Assembly: GCA_003952965.2 (NCBI GenBank)
Contig: RXIC02000086.1
Span: 233,958-297,957, forward strand
Direction: 5' to 3'
Source of the DNA: Morella rubra
Lineage: Eukaryota; Streptophyta; Magnoliopsida; Fagales; Myricaceae
DNA length: 64,000 bases
A model generated the notes under the pieces. It had not been told where the DNA came from. It saw only the letters and a program-made list of their open reading frames with translations, and ran no database searches. Positions 10,101 to 21,151 of the stretch are shown piece by piece. Positions within the stretch are counted from its first letter, which is position 1, and the number at the start of each line of letters is the position of its first letter. A program made the translations under genes and the position numbers.

Positions 10101-11850
10101 TATCAAAATTTTGGGATGGTTGTAAAAATTGGAGGTAAATTAGAGTTTTATTAAGAGAGAAAATAGTAAAAAGGTAAAATGTTATGATAGTAGGTGAAAA
10201 AGTTATATATATATTATTTGAGTGAATTTGTTATGTTTAATACAAAGAAAAGATATGGTGTAGAGATTATTTTAAATTTTTTATCTTATTTTTGTAAAAA
10301 ATTTTAAGTTGTTTATGTTTGTAAACTAAAATTTTAGAACGGAGAGAAATTTTGGCCAAACTTCTAGTTTGTAAATGTGTACTATTAAAAGACTCAAGTG
10401 GAAGGATAATAATAAACTCTGAAAACTTGAATAGGCTTTATCATTTTTTTTTTAAATCAGGTGTCTTGGCCAATTTAATTAAATAAAAGTGATTTCATAA
10501 CTTCTAATTTGTCTAATTAAGTCTCATAAGTTTTAAAAAACATCAATTCTCATCCAAAATATACCAATTTTTTTTAAAAAAAAATTTAGAGTCCTATTTC
10601 GATTAATTCACATAATTTCATCTTATTTATTGGTTAAATAAAGTATGAGGATTGATTCTTTTTTAAAACTTATAAGATGTAATAAAAATAAATTAAAGTT
10701 ATAAAATTTAATTTTAATTTTTATTCATAAATATGAAGCCTAATATGATGTTTTCCTTTACGTGAAAGACTAGCTGGTAGAGCTCCCTTATTTAATACAA
10801 TTCGTTCATAAGAGACAGAATACGGATTCAGGCCACGAATTTTAGGCTGATCATCGAGTCCAATCTTCAAAAATCTCAGGGTTTTTTTTTTTTTTTTTTT
10901 TTTTTTAGCGCTGAATAAGATATTTATATTTATATGACTAAGAAGGATATCACAGAAGTTTAGGGTACTGAGTATAGAAAGATTACGGCGGTTTGGATAA
11001 CTTGCATGGATATTTTGAGAAACGGCATTCGACTGTGGGTTTAATGGTGAGCAACAGCAGGGGCCAAGCTTAAGGCATTGGGTGCCACAGGAAATAGACT
11101 GATCGTTGAAACGTCGTCGGAGAAGTAGAAAATGAGGAGTCAATATGTTCCGGAGGAAGGACCTGGAGAAATATTTGTGTCATTGTAAAGGACCTCAGTG
11201 TACAGTACAACTATAAATTATATGAATGCCACTCAAAATATCTGCTGGAAAAGAAGCGAACAGTTTCCCCCATTAACAAACTACCCACATGGTACACTAC
11301 ATGACACAAACCACGGCCTCCTTCTGAACTGTCCTGGTTGGCTTAATGAATAGAGTTGTTGCTTATCCCAAAAAGAAGAACAAAAAAAAAAAAAAAGAAT
11401 TTAGGGGAGACTCAAGGAGAGCTTTGTACTTCACATAACCACCCACATTCATCTGTACTATATCCAGTCAACAAGACCAATGGCAGTACATTCTAGCTTA
11501 ATTAAGTCCATGAAACGATTAAAAAACATCAAAGAAAATTGCTTATATGGGAAATTCGTGTTGCTTATATGATCTTCATTTCGGATCTCCCAACGATGCA
11601 TTTTATACAGAAAGAAACATGAAAACTGATTAGATATTTCTTATATTTCTGAGGCTATACCTAACCAAACCTTATGCAGTTAGGTGGGCTCTTTCTCTCT
11701 CTCTCATGCTAAAACTACCGAGCCTCTTAACAATACAATAACGGTGATTTTTAGAAGAAACAGTACGGATACGCAAAAAAATGCAGCACCACATGAGAGA
11801 GAATCTCTTTCTCTCTCTCCTTCTGACATGTTACCCTTGTGAGGATCGGT
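10101..11850. other. Intergenic, very AT-rich
   Basis: No gene that I can support. It contains the inverted repeat entered separately (10485-10715), a T run at about 10881-10906, an A run near 11381-11395, and a CT microsatellite around 11691-11705 and again 11806-11820. The right end is the upstream region of the DYT1-like gene. Confidence 0.45.
10485..10715. repeat. Imperfect inverted repeat, MITE-like
   Basis: The left arm contains cataagttttaaaaaacatc and 'aattctcat'. The right arm reads 'atgaggattgatt' followed by ttttttaaaacttataagat, which is nearly the reverse complement. Flanking AT-rich sequence also pairs (ttcataactt on the left, aagttataaa on the right). Arms are roughly 70 bp with an 80-bp centre. 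No clear target duplication was seen, so the class is open. Confidence 0.5.
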
Positions 11851-11857
11851 TATATAA
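11851..11857 (+). promoter_or_regulatory. Putative TATA box of the DYT1-like gene
   Basis: tatataa lies 94 bp before the ATG at 11945, followed by a short leader without upstream ATG. The CT-rich tract just before it (about 11800-11822) resembles plant Y-patch core-promoter elements. Position and sequence only; the transcription start is not known. Confidence 0.5.
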
Positions 11858-11944
11858 CCAAATACCAATATACTCAATCTCCAGTCAAAACTACTGCAGC
11901 ATCTCTCCCTAAGTCAGCTAAATCAAACAAATTTCTCCACAAGA

Positions 11945-13385
11945 ATGGAACAGGTAGGCTTTGCCCTGGGGGAATTATGCATAACAGGAGAAGGTAGCAG
12001 CAGGGGAAGGATGGGAAGGAAAAGGCACAGTGATGATATTGAAGACACGTCCCAGTTCAAGTCTAAGAACCTCAAGGCCGAGAGGAAGAGGCGGGAGAAG
12101 CTCAGTAATAGGCTCCTGACACTGCGTGCATTAGTTCCTCTGATCACAAATGTAACCACCCAACACCACCTAATTAATTCTACCCATTATCCGATTTCAT
12201 TAAATGTGCTTCAGAAAGCTATAATTTTTTTAGACAACATGGTGATGGTAGGTACTTTGTAGGTTTTGATATCGTTCTTTTTTGCTTGGTTCTAGATGAA
12301 TAAAGCCACTATTGTCGAGGATGCAATTACATACATTCTGGGCCTGCAGAAGACTGTAGAGGTTCTTCAAGATCAGCTTTGCGAGTTTGAAGCATCATCT
12401 CAAGAGGACGCAAAGCCAAGAAATGAAGTAGAAGTTGATGCTGCAGGAGGGACAAATGGGAGTGGGATTCAGGTACACGACTTGGTTGATTAGTTCTGGG
12501 CATTGTAATTCTTCGCCGTATGGAAATTGATCTGATCTGTTGGCTTTGCTAATGTCCGTAGGCAGAGGTCCAGGTCACCGTAATTGACGAGGACAGACTC
12601 TGGATAAAGATCATATTCGAGAAGAAAAGGGGTGGATTCACTAGACTGATGGAGGCCATGCGTGCTTTCGGTCTTGAATTCATTGATGCGAATGTTACTA
12701 CCTCCCTTGGAACAATGCTTGTTTCATCCTCTGTGAAGGTTAGCAAGACAAAACCTTTCGGGTGGGACCTTCCCAATAGTCCTTAGAAACGGCAATATGT
12801 TGTCCTCTCTCCTCTGCCACCACGACGTTAAAACAAACGCATAACTAACTCCAACATCACAGTGGGACATACATATATACTACGTAGAACCCACAACTGA
12901 ATCGAAGTACATTCGGAGCATCGCCCCTTGTAGTGGAATATACTGCCATAGTGCCATTCCTCGGTGGGCTTTTCCAATCCTTCGTGGATCTTTTCAGGCC
13001 CTTCGTTGGGGCTTGTTGTGTCCAGGTCATGGCGTTATATCTATTGACTAGTCTAGGTTCCAATAGCTTTTTCTATCGTTTAAGGCCACTGCTTCCACTG
13101 CTTAGTATAGAACATATAGTGGTTTCTCCGATCTCATTTGAGATTTTGCCGGTTTATGTTCGACTTGATTTTAGCTTGCTTCGGTTTCATTTTATGAAAT
13201 GAAACATGACTTAGAAAAAAAAGAGTTGTTCTCAACTTTCCCTCTGTTTTTACAAATACTTTCAGAAAATACAACATATATGCTTATAGGTTGCTCATAT
13301 TTCGTAATTTCAGGGAATTTATGGCGAAAAACTCGCAGTTCAGTACACCAGGGAATTGCTACTGGACATCATTAATGGCATATAG
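11945..13385 (+). CDS. DYT1: bHLH transcription factor, DYT1-like (tapetum development)
   Basis: Four exons: 11945-12151, 12296-12472, 12562-12738 and 13314-13385, all with GT-AG introns and keeping one frame of 210 residues. The bHLH domain lies at about 38-92. The basic region is SKNLKAERKRREKLSNRL (40-57) with the E-box-contacting Glu and Arg residues. The loop reads VPLITNMNKATIVEDAITYI, with the first intron falling between N69 and M70. A C-terminal ACT-like region follows: VQVTVIDEDRLWIKIIFEKK, GFTRLMEAMRAFGLEFIDAN and TTSLGTMLVSSSVK. It ends YTRELLLDIINGI. Length and block order match Arabidopsis DYT1 (about 207 residues), a nuclear regulator of tapetum and pollen development that acts with other bHLH partners. 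A short first exon, clean splice sites and no stops argue that it is functional. The ortholog call is by similarity from memory. Confidence 0.85.
12810..13226 (+). mobile_element. Possible LINE 3' terminus inside DYT1 intron 3
   Basis: The third intron (12739-13313) is longer than the other two. It contains a GC-richer stretch ending ttttatgaaatgaaacatga and a short A run (about 13216-13223), in the style of plant LINE 3' ends. A weak direct repeat, gttgt-c/t-ct, may flank it (about 12809 and 13226). No conserved protein domain is readable. Boundaries are approximate and the call is tentative. Confidence 0.3.
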
Positions 13386-16300
13386 AGCAACTGGGAGTAT
13401 TACTGACCACTCATTGATCAATTGGGAGTTTTACAGTTTAGTTGTTTCTTTGGAGTCTTTACCTCTTGTTCCAAAACGCAACGTATTGGAGAACAAAAAA
13501 ATTTCTCTTATGCATATGCAATTTAATATTGGAAAAATGCCCCAAAAGGGACCTTGTGGGGTGATATAAGACATTAGTGTTGAAAATTTGTGACCTGAGA
13601 ATCGCTTTGTTAAACCGTAGTTTCTACTGTATTGCATAATAAGATGTTCACTTGTTAAGGCAACAACGTCAAATGTTTTGTGACGATAACGAAATGAGTG
13701 AAACTTTTGTTTTTTTGGGGGGTAAGTGAATGATTACTTTTCGACACCCAAACAAAGGAATTGGAGAAAGGCAATATGACTGATACGTCGAACTTTTGAA
13801 CAGTCAAAACCTCTTCGTTGCTCAAAAAAAGAAACCTGATCTATGTTAAATTGTCTGCTTAAAGTCTTGTTTTCTTTGTGAATATAGTCTGTGAAACTCT
13901 GGCTATAGATAAAAATTGCAGAAAAATATTCGATGAGGAAAGAGAGAAAAAATATATTGATTAAATTATTAAAAGTATTCAAACATCACAATTTTGGGCT
14001 TCAATATTTGGGCCTCTTTTTTTTATTACGAAATTTTATGAACAAGAGAGAAACATTCAACCATTGGAATCACTGTGCTCCGAAATTGCTAAGCAATCTC
14101 AATTTCAGTTACCACCTTTAACTCATTAAAACTTAAAATTATCAAATTTCATTAATTCAATTTTCTAAAAAAAATCTAATTGTCAAAATCATGCCATATG
14201 TGATATAAATATGCCATGATTTTAACCGTCAGATTTTATTTTAAGGTGCAAATTAATTGATTTTGAAAATTTAGAAATTTTGTATGTCAAAAGTATTAGT
14301 TGTAACTTTTATTTGAGATTGATTTAGTAATTTGGGTCGTAAAATGACTTTTTTCTATTTGTGATTGGTTAACAAGTGCTCATTGTGATTGGTTAAGGAT
14401 AATTTAAGTTCATCACTCTGGAATCAGACGAGTTTCAGACTTAACGGTCTATGTGGAAGTGAAACCAAAAGGGTGTGTACCCAAAAGAGTTACTGGGGAG
14501 AGGGCATGGCTGGCAGGATAGCTACCTTTGGGGACATATTTTTTTTTAAACAGAGAGGGACGCTACATGCCGGCTGCACAAGCTCCAAAATGTCAAGCCC
14601 GCTGATTAAAGCAGTGACGTCAAGCCATATTAGTTTAGTTTAGTCTACAAAAACCGGCGACATGGCTACACATGGATCCACCCCAAAGACAGAATTGTAT
14701 CTGGTTCAACATGTTCTCATGTGACATTAAGATATTCACTTCACTGCGGTTACGTATGTAGGGACGATATCAATAATAAGCCAAGGTTCAATCATTGTTG
14801 GCTTTTTCCATAAGATAGGATTTATCTCCATGGTTGATTATTAAATTTTATATTCTTTATACTAATAATTCTACAAATACAATATATACCAAGATAAACA
14901 CTGAGTTAGTTGATTTTTTAAAAAAAAATTTACGTGATAAAAAGCTGAATCTACAAACAATTCTCATCCCAAAAGCGACGTATAACTAGATAATCCATTG
15001 CATATCATATTGGGGCAGTGTCGTGAGGGGAGTCGCTGAAACTGTAGAAAACATCAATCAAATTAAACTTGATCATTAAGCATACTCGTAACATTCCTTT
15101 CACAGCGGATGCGCACCGGGGGCTACGAACCTCTGAAGGAAAGGTCAACATACATGTCCCTACCACCTGCATTGTTAATGCAATGTTCCTGCAGAAGAAC
15201 CTCTTAGATTCTTAATTCCTAACACACTAAGATAATCTCCTGCATACAGGTCATCGCTACCGACATCGACGCCAACGATCAAGGGAGATCGGCTGCAAAT
15301 TTAGTACTGTAAATGAACCGAGCTATTTTAAACAACTCAACTCGATCTTGGTCGAATTTTAAATGAGCAAAACTTAGTTAAATTTGACTTTTGGCTCGAT
15401 TCAAGCTCGCAAACAAAACTCATATAAGATCGACTCGGCTCATTTAAAAATTTAGTACACTTGTATGTATTATGAATTTCTTATTTATTTGTTAGTTTAT
15501 ATTTATATAGTCACATATTAGTAAAATATGCATTTGATTACATATGATGGTGAGTAATTATCCATAAAGATTTGTTATGCCCTCTATATATTAAATATAT
15601 GTTGTAGGTCATTTTTACCAATTAACGTAGATTATATATGAATCTAAATATTTTCTAAAATAAAGTTGCACAAATGTTAAGTGTTTATGATATGTCGTGT
15701 ATATGTACTATGACACCATATGTCGAGGGTTTGATTTGAGTTTTGTTTGTGATATTGTGTTTTTAAGCTCATATTTTCTTGGTTGGATCGAGTTTGAACT
15801 CTGACTCGAATAAGCTAAACAAATCATGTATATATTTTTATCAAGCTCGAGCTCGTTCAAACATGAAAAATTTTAAACGAATCGAATTCGAACACCCATG
15901 CAAAAGCTCGATTCAAGCTCGGTTCGAGCTTGAACTCACATATATGTCTAACGAGCCGAATTTGAACGACCAATATTTGGTTCGACTCGGCTCGAATACA
16001 GCCCGTAACTGCAATCGAATGGGAGAGAAGAGAAAGGCAAAGAGAGAGCCATTATTTGTAGACTTGTAGTTGCACCTATAACTATAATGCTAATCCACCC
16101 AGGGGATAAAATGTCAGAACCCAAAACTCCAGCAAACTGCTCTCTCTAAGATTCCACTGTATATGTGTGAGCGATATGATGGAGCAGAAATAATTTCATT
16201 CCTAATTTTGCAAAGAAATTGATGCAGCCGATCCGGCTTTTGAAGAAATTCATATACATTCATCGTAATACCCAACCGAAGCTACAGGCTTAGAGACCCA

Positions 16301-17089
16301 TAATTGATGACAGAAATCAGACAGATATTCATGTTCCTCATTGATTATGTATGACATAAATAGATTAAAAGAACACGCCATCACAAGGTATAACTTCTTC
16401 AAAACAAAAAGAAAAAAAAACACCATCGGTTAATGATTCTGAAAAGTTTTGCCATCTCATTCCCCAATCTTTCACTCAAGTTTCCGTTTTTACAACCCTA
16501 ACATCATCTATCTTTTTCTTCTCATATTTTCTTTTCCGACAAAGGAGAGAACAAAAAAGAGAAAAAAAAAACAAACAGGAGGATATCATCTCTCATACGA
16601 AAGACTTGTCATCATCTCTGCTCTTGAAATTCTCTCTCGTTACTCCGATCCTTCTCAATACTAGACCTGCATCACACATAGACTAATGTTAATCACAGAA
16701 CCCTTTTATGTAGAGAGTTTCCAAAAGAAATCAAAACACCAAACTCAGTAATGAACACACTGATGGCGGCCTAAAAGAAAACCCAGGAAAAATGAGAAAA
16801 ATTTTAAAGCTTATACTTTTCGTTTCCAATTTCTAAAAGCAAAATTAAGGAAAAAATCAACTGTGTGACAAATAATTTTGCAAAACTTTGACAGGCTGTT
16901 TTAAGTAAATCCCTCATGGCACCAAACAAATCAAGATAATAAGTCAATTTTCCTATGCCTATTGCCCCTCGGGTTCCTCAGCTACGAAACAGAGGAAAAC
17001 AGAACAGAGAACACATCAAGAAACCAGAAGAAGGTCTGCTAGCAACAGACAACACAGACCCAGAATCAGAAAGAGAATTGGGTACGCAA
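13386..17089. other. Intergenic, AT-rich, with one degraded repeat
   Basis: Long gene-free stretch after the DYT1-like gene. Apart from the gctcg-rich repeat entered at 15303-16010 I see no recognisable coding region, RNA gene or element ends. Short ORFs here are not protein-like. Confidence 0.45.
15303..16010. repeat. Degraded non-autonomous element with gagctcg-type ends
   Basis: The left end reads 'actgtaaatgaaccgagc'; the right end is roughly its inverse ('ggctcgaatacagccc'). Both flanks carry many copies of 'gagctcg' and 'actcggctcg' style words (15310-15450 and 15780-16000) around a very AT-rich middle. Such ends are common in plant non-autonomous DNA elements. No transposase is present and no target duplication was identified, so class and exact borders are uncertain. 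Confidence 0.45.
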
Positions 17090-17530
17090 TCAAAACCAGA
17101 AAGAAACTGAGTACCTTGAGTTTACAAACTGGAGGATCCTCAAGAGAGAAAGGGAGAGCTGTTTATGAGCTACTCCAATATCAAACAAAATTAGTCCTGA
17201 AGATGGATCAGTCACTATGATATCCTTCACTGGAAGCCATAGAAAAAGCTCTTCCTGAGACAGGCCCTCCAACCCTTTAAGCTTACCGAAGCTGAGGTTA
17301 GCTCTTACCACGCTGTCAAAGTAAACTCTGGTCTCAAACTTCGCCAAGCATGGCTGGTCCAGGTGCACCTCAAGAACACCTGTTTGGTCAAGACTGTACG
17401 CTTTCACATTTTCTGGAAAGAGCCCTGCTGGGAGGCCTTGGCTTTGGAGAAGATCGTGGATTGAGGAGGTGGCCGCGTGAGTAAGAAGGAGAAGGCAGAG
17501 AGTAAAGGAGAACATGGATGTGAGAGACAT
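17090..17530 (-). CDS. DUF538 family secreted protein, frameshifted near C terminus
   Basis: The start MSLTSMFSFTLCLLLLTHAA (17530) is a clear signal peptide, although the frame opens further upstream at 17671. The mature part shows the DUF538 pattern: SIHDLLQSQGLPAGLFPENV, the YSLDQTGVLEVHLDQPC segment, VYFDSVVRANLSFGKLKGLE, ELFLWLPVKDI and FDIGVAHKQLSLSL. After that the frame reads LRILQFVNSR, but the next frame gives the conserved EDPPVCKLK, so one base seems missing near 17142 (the family has SLSLFEDPP here). DUF538 proteins have no firmly established biochemical function. The frameshift is either a homopolymer sequencing error or a real mutation. A GT follows the EDPPVCKLK codons, so a short downstream exon is possible. 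Confidence 0.78.
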   Translation of the reverse strand: MSLTSMFSFTLCLLLLTHAATSSIHDLLQSQGLPAGLFPENVKAYSLDQTGVLEVHLDQPCLAKFETRVYFDSVVRANLSFGKLKGLEGLSQEELFLWLPVKDIIVTDPSSGLILFDIGVAHKQLSLSLLRILQFVNSRYSVSFWF

Positions 17531-18439
17531 TGTCACAGAATAGGATTTAGAGTAGGTTTCAGGTCTAGGTATATTTAAGGGTGGTTTAGGTTTAAAGATT
17601 TGGAAGGCTAATATGGGAACCTGGGCCAGAATGGACAATATACATATTGAGTTGGGATGAGACATCGGCAAAAAAATGAGCTTCGATTAATTTTAAGATC
17701 TCCTACAGAATGATGCTTCGAATGACAAGACATTAATAGCCTTGAACTGTGGATGTAGGAGCAGAGTTGAAGCCTCTGTATAATTACTTTTCAAGAAGGA
17801 AAAAGATAGTATATTAATAAAAATCCGAAACCTTTTGCTGATTTGGTGTGAGACAACTGGTTTTGGGGGGTGGCTATTAGCTGCGCACGAGAATGAAAGA
17901 GCTGAAAAGGAATCCCATGTCACAAAAGCTGCTCGGTAGACGCTCACAAAAATACAAGGAGGGAAGGTGCTTGTCTCATGGTGAAAACAATGAGGCCTGA
18001 AACTGTACCCGAAGAAAAGACAAAAAGTGAAAACCAAAACTGAGAAAATCTGAAAATAAAGAGGGAGAGGTGTTGTTTTACTGTCTTATTGCCCCCCGGT
18101 AGGTTAGCTTGAAGGAGGAACTTTTATTGATTAGACAAACTGTATTTACAACCGTGCGTGGGTTTGTATCCGATCTTAGACCTAATTCTTAATTTTCAGT
18201 TCCATTGTTGTGAGGTCCGGGCCTGCAATACTATTTTTAAAAAAAGCATTTTTCGATAGGTTAAAGGTAAATTAAGACAAAATCTTCACTGGCTATTAAA
18301 TTTTTTCCCTGGCTATAGCCTTCTCAAACAGTCGTTTTCTGATAGAGAAAATATTTTTTTCAGTTACGAAGTGTCATGTATTATATATTTTGCAACTTAA
18401 ATTATAATATTTACCACAATATATTCACAAGTCACTTAT

Positions 18440-18790
18440 TCCTAATACATTGGTCTATTTTTTCAATCAAATTAGAATAAAATGACTTTTTAATACCAAA
18501 TATCGACTATGCCATGTGAATAGTATTTAAGGGCATAATCGTTATCGTTATTTTAAAAAGTCAATTTTTTTGTTCATTTTGAAGGAAAAAATTAGATGAA
18601 AAGTGTTAGGGATGCCAAATATTGAATAGCACTCGTAGTCTATTTTTTTTTCTTTCAAATTAGACGAAAATTGATATTTTTCTTAATACCAAATATTAAT
18701 AATGCCAAGTGAATAGCAATATTTAAGGGCATAATGTTTTTATTTTTTTTTAAAAAATTATCTTCCATCTAATTTGACGGGAAAAATAAA
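18440..18790. repeat. Two-copy tandem repeat, about 200-bp unit
   Basis: The words 'taataccaaatat', 'gaatag', 'atttaagggcataat' and the A-rich 'caaattaga' recur in the same order about 195 bp apart (first unit near 18462-18560, second near 18655-18750). The two units differ by substitutions and small indels, so the duplication is old. No coding potential. Confidence 0.55.
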
Positions 18791-18799
18791 TGGATGCAA

Positions 18800-18915
18800 T
18801 ATATTAGGGATGAGTAGTTTGTAGGTATAATATTTTAAACGTAGTAGTTTATAGTGTAAAGTGTAAAATCTAAAAAAAATTTCAGGAATAAAAAGTGTAT
18901 TTTTTTTTTTTTCGT
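18800..18915. repeat. Degenerate relative of the fold-back MITE
   Basis: Contains 'gtagtttgtaggta', 'gtagtttatagtgtaaagtgt' style units and ends 'aaaaagtgtatttt', the same unit type as the right arm of the element at 9719-10100. Only one arm is recognisable. Similar words occur at 39147-39225 and, inverted, at 57625-57715. Confidence 0.45.
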
Positions 18916-20125
18916 TTTTACGATTTTTTCCAAGTGTTTCCATATTCATCCAGTGACTTCAAGTTGAATCCAAGAATATTAAGTGATTACTAACCCCTGA
19001 AATTGCGGGCATTAACCATCAAATATTTTATTGGGGTTAAAGCTAATACTTACATGTTAATCCAACACAAATTAGTCCATCATCATGCCAATAAACAATA
19101 TGATACATTATTTTCCTCCTAGGGATTACATTAATTTAGCATGTTATCGACAGCCACTTTTCCTATCTTTTTTTTTTTTACTTTTTGTCCTTTCCTAATG
19201 ACATTTCCGTACGTATACTGATTGCAATGTCTTCCCCTTGTCTTTGACCTGACTTTAACAGGCCCCTCCTCCTCATCAATCTCTAATAGTATCCCTTAAA
19301 CTGCTCTTTTTTTGTTTTCTCTTTTCCCAAACATATGTCCAATTATCCTTGACCAAAAATAATTAAGATTAAAGACTCTTTCATAAAACAATATTAGTGA
19401 AGATAACCAACTTTCTCCAACCCCTGTTCTGAGAACTTAGTACTTGAAATGTAAGCAAGTAGATTGACATTCCTAGTTGATTGCCCACGCCAAAACCTAA
19501 TCTGCTCTGATTCCATTAGGTCATGACATTTGTATTCCATTTCAGCAGCGACTCAAAGATTCCACTACGTTTTTGGACAGGCATATAATTTTTCAACCAG
19601 TGCCCCTCAAAGATGTGGGTGCATAGATGCTAAGAGAATTTTGCAAATGTGGAGTTGTGTTTAGTGGATCGTGATGTTGATATGTTAGGGAGCATTATCG
19701 AAAAATTACACTCAAATCCAGCACGCATTGTCTGGGCTACTTTTTGAGACCACCACCAGCTTTTGTCTGAGCTACTTTTTGAGACTACTTGCCTCTCAGT
19801 ACCCAGCCCACAGATCAGGAAGCCAGGTGCCCAGACAAAGTGACCATTACATAATTAAGACTTCTGGTGTATGCATCAAGTTAGCTGCATTAGACAATTT
19901 AGATAACCAGACAAAATAGTGAGGCTCCTCATCTGAAGAAGAGAAGGGGAACATCGGGACTAAAAGTTCTTTTGAAGTTGGAACAAGACACTAGCTTTAT
20001 GGAGCTTTCGTGAAGCAATAAACGAAGTTATTAGGTACAATTACAAACTTTCAGGAATTGAAGCTTTGCAAATTTCACATCAGTCCATCGGTACAGTCTC
20101 AGTGGAGGTCTTGAACACCGTTGGA

Positions 20126-21151
20126 TTAATTCAACCATGAACCCTCATCATAATCAATCTGCATGTAAAGGGGGTGCTCCTGATAATGCCTTTCGTAGCT
20201 ATAATTTGGAATCCCATAGCTGCCTCCAACATCCCTGCTGTTTTCACCATATGGACATGAACTTCCAAATAGATAGTCTGCACTTCCCTTCCACAGATCA
20301 CTGTTGCTTTCTTTGTTATCAGCACATTCTTGACGAGCACCTCTTCTTTTCTCACGAGACAAGCAAGGCCAATAACCAAATAAACTTTCGCATAGGTCCA
20401 TGGCTTCCAAGCCATAGCCACTTGGAGGTAGGGGCACCGACTTGCCATATTGGTCACTATGCTCTTCTGCTGTTCCAAATCCGTAACCAGACCAAGGATA
20501 GGAATCGTCGACAGGGTCTTCCGTTCTTCTTTCCCCTTGATAAGTCTCTTCCTCGTCACTTTCATGGCCTTGGTCAGTGCTGCCTTGTAGTTGCCTCTCC
20601 TCTTCCTTCTGCGGGGACTGTTCCCTTCCATTTTGGGGTTTTGCCGCTTGCCCCTGAGTTTCGTCTTTCTCACTAGGCAGTGGGATAGATCCAAAAGCGA
20701 CACCATCTAAAGATGGGGCTTTTAGATCGGGCACGGAACGAGGATAGCAAATTTCATCTGAAGGCGGAAGCGGTTTGCCGTAGGTTTCAGCAAGATCATA
20801 ACCACCAGAATAAGGCGCTGGATTATATTCTTTAAATTCAGGTAGATTAAACTCCGCAGCAGAGTAAGATATCACAAACTGAGTACTAGCAGTGTTGTGA
20901 TCGCTACCACAGGGACTCGGATCATACTCAATAAATTGGGGCTGGCTGAAAGTGGAGGCAGAGTATGCAATCGACGAACAACCATAAGGACTATAACCAG
21001 CGTAATATGGGATCGCGTTGTTGAAGCACCCATAGCTAGTATACGCCACTAAGCCATGAGATGGAGCCGAATCGTAAGCACCGCCACCGTAAGGGGTTGG
21101 ACTGTACCCAGCAAGATCATCCTCGAAATATCTGGAGCTGTAGTAGGCCAT
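20126..21151 (-). CDS. At5g39570/PLDRP1-like disordered protein
   Basis: Single open frame of 341 residues, rich in Tyr, Gly, Pro and Ser. The N-terminal half repeats a Tyr-x-Pro-x-Pro module three times: YSPTPYGGGAYDSA (15-28), YDPSPCGSDHN and YNPAPYSGGYDLAETYGKPL. The last runs into PPSDEICYP, the most conserved part of the Arabidopsis At5g39570 family. A charged middle (EKDETQGQ... EEERQLQG... ESDEEETYQG) looks disordered. The C-terminal part has LFGYWPCLSREKRR and a Tyr-rich tail. Family knowledge: the Arabidopsis member is reported as a phospholipase D-regulated, RNA-associated protein (PLDRP1); molecular function is poorly known. No introns are needed in the coding part. The first Met, MAYYSSRYFEDD, fits family starts. 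Confidence 0.75.
   Translation of the reverse strand: MAYYSSRYFEDDLAGYSPTPYGGGAYDSAPSHGLVAYTSYGCFNNAIPYYAGYSPYGCSSIAYSASTFSQPQFIEYDPSPCGSDHNTASTQFVISYSAAEFNLPEFKEYNPAPYSGGYDLAETYGKPLPPSDEICYPRSVPDLKAPSLDGVAFGSIPLPSEKDETQGQAAKPQNGREQSPQKEEERQLQGSTDQGHESDEEETYQGERRTEDPVDDSYPWSGYGFGTAEEHSDQYGKSVPLPPSGYGLEAMDLCESLFGYWPCLSREKRRGARQECADNKESNSDLWKGSADYLFGSSCPYGENSRDVGGSYGIPNYSYERHYQEHPLYMQIDYDEGSWLN

Larger units (their letters stand above)
17531..20125. other. Intergenic with small repeats
   Basis: Holds the likely DUF538 promoter (a TATA-like ttaaatata on the minus strand near 17570-17580), the two repeats entered separately (18440-18915), and a short direct repeat around 19726-19790 in which 'gctactttttgagac' occurs twice about 36 bp apart. 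No gene is supported. Confidence 0.45.

Noticed and set aside
10721-11143. 140-residue minus-strand frame
   Set aside because: It runs through a T/A homopolymer that gives a Lys run, resembles no family I know, and lies in AT-rich repeat-bearing DNA.
17693-18037. 114-residue frame upstream of the DUF538 gene
   Set aside because: No family resemblance or splice continuation; probably a chance frame.
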